6,620 nucleotides of DNA from the NCBI GenBank assembly GCA_947302865.1, contig CAMYWS010000063.1:1-6620 (forward strand), read 5' to 3'. This stretch comes from an uncultured Clostridia bacterium. Lineage in GTDB: Bacteria > Bacillota_A > Clostridia > Christensenellales > CAG-138. Position 1 is the stretch's first letter; every line of letters starts with the position of its first letter. The notes under the pieces were generated by a model. The model ran no database searches. It was not told the DNA's origin and saw nothing but the letters and a program-made list of their open reading frames with translations. Positions 5,252-6,620 of this stretch are shown one piece after another. The position numbers and the translations under genes are program-made.

Positions 5252-6112
5252 TTATTTCTTGTTGACCTTGATGTATTCGGCGTACATGTAGCCCTTCTTG
5301 CCGTCGCTGGTCTTAACGTAGTACCAGGTCTTGCCGCTGCTGTCCTTCGCAGAGCTCATGATCGTAACGACCTCGCCGTTTTCGTATTCCTTGATGCACT
5401 CGGACTTGCTGTCCGCGCTCTTGCGGAGCGCGATCTTTGAAACGATGACCTTGCCGGTCTGCTCGCCCGCCGCCGCGGTCGCAGGCGCGGTACCCTTTGC
5501 GATATAGTCGCCCTTGATATAGCCGTACTTATCGCCGCACTTTAAGAACCACCAGCCCTCCTGCTCGACGTAGAGCGTGACGGCCGTGTTCTTTGCAATC
5601 TTTTCGGTGACGATATCAAACTTCGTGCCGGGGCCTTTGCGCATTCTGACGCTGTCCGCGCTCACGTAGCCTTTCTGGGCGTTCTTTTTCATGGTGCTGG
5701 TCGGCGTCGTATAATACGGGTTCGGCGTCGCGGTCGGCGTCGCGCCGGGTTCGAGAGAGGACGTCGCCGAGCCGGGCGTCGTGATCACAATGGGCGGCAT
5801 GCTCGAATCGCCTGCTTCGGGCGTCGCGTCGGAATCGGGCGTCGCATCGGGATCGATCGTTGCGTCGGGATCGATCGTAGCGTCGGGATCCTCCGTCGGT
5901 TCGGTCGACTCGACCGGCTCCGGGGACGGCTCCGCGCTTTCAACGGGCGCTTCGCTTGCCGATGCGCTCGGATCGTTTGCACGGTCGGGATCCTTCTTGC
6001 AGCGGGATACGCCCACGATCGTCAGAATGATGATCGCGATCAACAGAACGCCGATCGCCGCTAAAAACATGATACCGGCAGGAGTGGGTTTGAATTTGAA
6101 TTTCTTTGCCAT
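5252..6112 (-). CDS. Membrane-anchored protein with acidic Pro/Thr linker and two SH3b domains
   Basis: A 286-residue protein. A short basic cytoplasmic tail (MAKKFKFKPT) is followed by one membrane segment (about 12-35). Then comes a low-complexity Pro/Thr/Ser/Asp/Glu linker (about 40-140) and two bacterial SH3 domains: residues about 148-204 (SVRMRKGPGTKFDIV, GWWFLKCGDKYGYIKGDYI) and about 220-283 (ALRKSADSKSECI, TWYYVKTSDGKKGYMYAEYI). SH3b domains often bind peptidoglycan or cell-wall peptides; no hydrolase domain is attached, so a wall-binding, sensing or scaffold role is inferred. The linker contains a 6-residue repeat encoded by an 18-bp DNA repeat. The start at 6112 is chosen because AGGAAGGGG lies just upstream and because it gives a proper anchor topology. 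GTG at 6115 is a possible alternative; an outer in-frame ATG (6208) would add about 32 residues with no support. It converges on the lipase gene and is probably monocistronic. Confidence 0.85.
   Translation of the reverse strand: MAKKFKFKPTPAGIMFLAAIGVLLIAIIILTIVGVSRCKKDPDRANDPSASASEAPVESAEPSPEPVESTEPTEDPDATIDPDATIDPDATPDSDATPEAGDSSMPPIVITTPGSATSSLEPGATPTATPNPYYTTPTSTMKKNAQKGYVSADSVRMRKGPGTKFDIVTEKIAKNTAVTLYVEQEGWWFLKCGDKYGYIKGDYIAKGTAPATAAAGEQTGKVIVSKIALRKSADSKSECIKEYENGEVVTIMSSAKDSSGKTWYYVKTSDGKKGYMYAEYIKVNKK
5826..5897. repeat. Four tandem 18-bp units in the SH3 protein linker
   Basis: Units at 5826-5843, 5844-5861, 5862-5879 and 5880-5897 share the pattern GCGTCGGGATCGATCGT. The two middle units are almost identical and the outer two are diverged in their second half. 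On the coding (minus) strand each encodes a six-residue block such as DPDATI or DSDATP in the extracellular linker. The array is in frame, so unit gain or loss would change linker length without a frameshift. Confidence 0.85.
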
Positions 6113-6166
6113 CACGATTCCCCTTCCTAATATACCTGTTGACAGGATATTCCTTGATGTAACCCT

Positions 6167-6195
6167 ATCATACACGATTTCTCCGAAAAAGAAAA
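6167..6195 (-). promoter_or_regulatory. Weak candidate promoter for the SH3 protein gene
   Basis: On the minus strand TATGAT (6172-6167) resembles a -10 hexamer, with TTTTCT (6195-6190) 17 bp upstream as a poor -35. Transcription would begin near 6160, giving a leader of about 48 nt. No better candidate was found in this AT-rich stretch. Confidence 0.3.
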
Positions 6196-6238
6196 GTATG
6201 CAGAACATATTTTTTGCTAAATTTTTGCGGAATTTTCA

Positions 6239-6267
6239 TGAAGAAACCGCAATTCACGGTTTTTTCA
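6239..6267. repeat. Imperfect inverted repeat in the divergent intergenic region
   Basis: TGAAGAAACCG (6239-6249) pairs with CGGTTTTTTCA (6257-6267) across the 7-nt loop CAATTCA. This gives 11 positions with a single G-U pair as RNA, or one mismatch as DNA. It lies about 36 bp upstream of the -35 element of the NuoE-like gene, and also upstream of the SH3 gene. It could be an operator or a weak hairpin. Its AT-rich stem and its location between divergent genes make a terminator role unlikely. Confidence 0.45.
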
Positions 6268-6302
6268 AACAAAAATATAGAAAAAGATGTTGCAAAAATG
6301 TA

Positions 6303-6331
6303 TGGAAATTGCGGAAAGTGTATGCTATAAT
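6303..6331 (+). promoter_or_regulatory. Extended -10 promoter of the NuoE/HndA-like gene
   Basis: TGGAAA (6303-6308), 17-bp spacer, then a perfect TATAAT (6326-6331) preceded by TGC, which makes an extended -10 motif. Transcription would start near 6338, about 32 nt before the start codon. This is one of the two best promoters in the window, so the downstream gene or operon may be well expressed. Confidence 0.8.
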
Positions 6332-6369
6332 ATTCGATGGTCAATAATCTCATCTTTTAAGGAGGATGT

Positions 6370-6620
6370 ATGACGAACAAAATCACAGAGATCCCGTTCC
6401 GGGGCACGCCCGAACAGGAAGCAAAACTGAAAGAGATCATTGCACAGCACAAAGGCCAGAGCGATGCAATGATGCCTGTGCTCCAGAAGGCGCAGGAGAT
6501 TTACGGCTACCTGCCGATCGAGGTGCAGACGATGGTCGCCGAAGGCCTCGGTGTATCGCTTGAGCAGGTTTACGGCGTATCCACGTTCTATTCCTGGTTC
6601 ACGCTGGAGCCGAAGGGCGA
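6370..6620 (+). CDS. NuoE/HndA-type [2Fe-2S] subunit of an NADH dehydrogenase or hydrogenase complex (5' part only)
   Basis: 83 codons are visible, beginning MTNKITEIPFRGTPEQ. The N-terminal helical domain of the NuoE/HndA family is clear: MPVLQKAQEIYGYLPIEVQ (35-53), then VAEGLGVSLEQVYGVSTFYS (57-76) and WFTLEPKG (77-84). In this family the four cysteines binding a [2Fe-2S] cluster in a thioredoxin-like domain follow directly, but they lie beyond the right edge, so an intact cluster cannot be confirmed. In anaerobic Clostridia such subunits usually belong to multisubunit NAD(P)-linked or electron-bifurcating [FeFe] hydrogenases and are followed by NuoF/HndC- and hydrogenase-type genes; that context is inferred. 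AAGGAGG (6359-6365) lies 4 nt before the ATG, and the gene has its own strong promoter. ATG at 6366 is out of frame and is not the start. Confidence 0.9.
   Translation, partial: MTNKITEIPFRGTPEQEAKLKEIIAQHKGQSDAMMPVLQKAQEIYGYLPIEVQTMVAEGLGVSLEQVYGVSTFYSWFTLEPKG

Noticed and set aside
6139..6144. Perfect TTGACA hexamer on the plus strand
   Set aside because: No -10-like hexamer lies 16-18 bp downstream, and a rightward transcript from here would precede the gene by over 200 nt, while a better promoter exists at 6303-6331.
6113..6208. N-terminal extension of the SH3 protein to an ATG at 6208
   Set aside because: It would add a hydrophobic stretch before the basic tail and anchor, overlaps the candidate promoter, and lacks a good ribosome binding site. 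AGGAAGGGG precedes the 6112 start.
6203..6216. GAACATAT resembling half of a LexA (SOS) box
   Set aside because: The second half-site (GTTC) is missing; the sequence continues as a T run, so there is no palindrome.
6168..6353. 61-codon minus-strand open frame in the AT-rich intergenic region
   Set aside because: Phe/Ile-rich product typical of random AT-rich sequence. It overlaps the NuoE-like promoter on the other strand, and no supporting ribosome binding site was recognised.

Overview
The window looks like chromosomal DNA of an anaerobic Gram-positive bacterium, most likely a moderately GC-rich member of Clostridia (Bacillota). The support is strong AGGAGG-type ribosome binding sites, sigma-A style promoters with extended -10 elements, a divergent InlB-type repeat protein, bacterial SH3 domains, and the 5' end of a NuoE/HndA-type subunit as found in hydrogenase and NADH-oxidoreductase complexes. 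No IS element, phage gene, tRNA, rRNA or CRISPR array is visible. The taxonomic call is inference.

Layout. Positions 2-1024 (minus strand) carry ruvC followed by ruvA, which is cut by the window edge; these are Holliday-junction processing genes, transcribed leftward from a good extended -10 promoter near 1048-1076. A divergent promoter (1138-1166) drives a tightly packed rightward five-gene set (1201-5200): a membrane-anchored PI-PLC X-domain phosphodiesterase, a membrane-anchored endonuclease/exonuclease/phosphatase (EEP) fold hydrolase, a small flavodoxin-like protein, an exported two-repeat protein (probable lipoprotein), and an alpha/beta-hydrolase lipase. Gaps are 21, 16 and 10 nt, then a 4-nt ATGA overlap. 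A perfect 13-bp hairpin (5211-5240) ends this set and also serves the convergent gene on the other side.

Positions 5252-6112 (minus) encode a membrane-anchored protein with a Pro/Thr/Asp/Ser-rich linker, built partly from an 18-bp tandem repeat, and two C-terminal SH3b domains, probably a cell-wall binding or sensing protein. After an AT-rich divergent intergenic region (6113-6369) with a small imperfect inverted repeat and a strong extended -10 promoter, a NuoE/HndA-like gene starts at 6370 and runs off the right edge before its iron-sulfur cysteines.

The item most worth following is the 1201-5200 set. Three unrelated hydrolase folds, all with known members acting on phospholipids or acylglycerols, are co-transcribed with a flavodoxin-like protein and a repeat protein. 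Two hydrolases carry N-terminal membrane anchors while the lipase has no export signal. A role in breaking down membrane or dietary/host lipids is plausible but is inferred from fold and context only.
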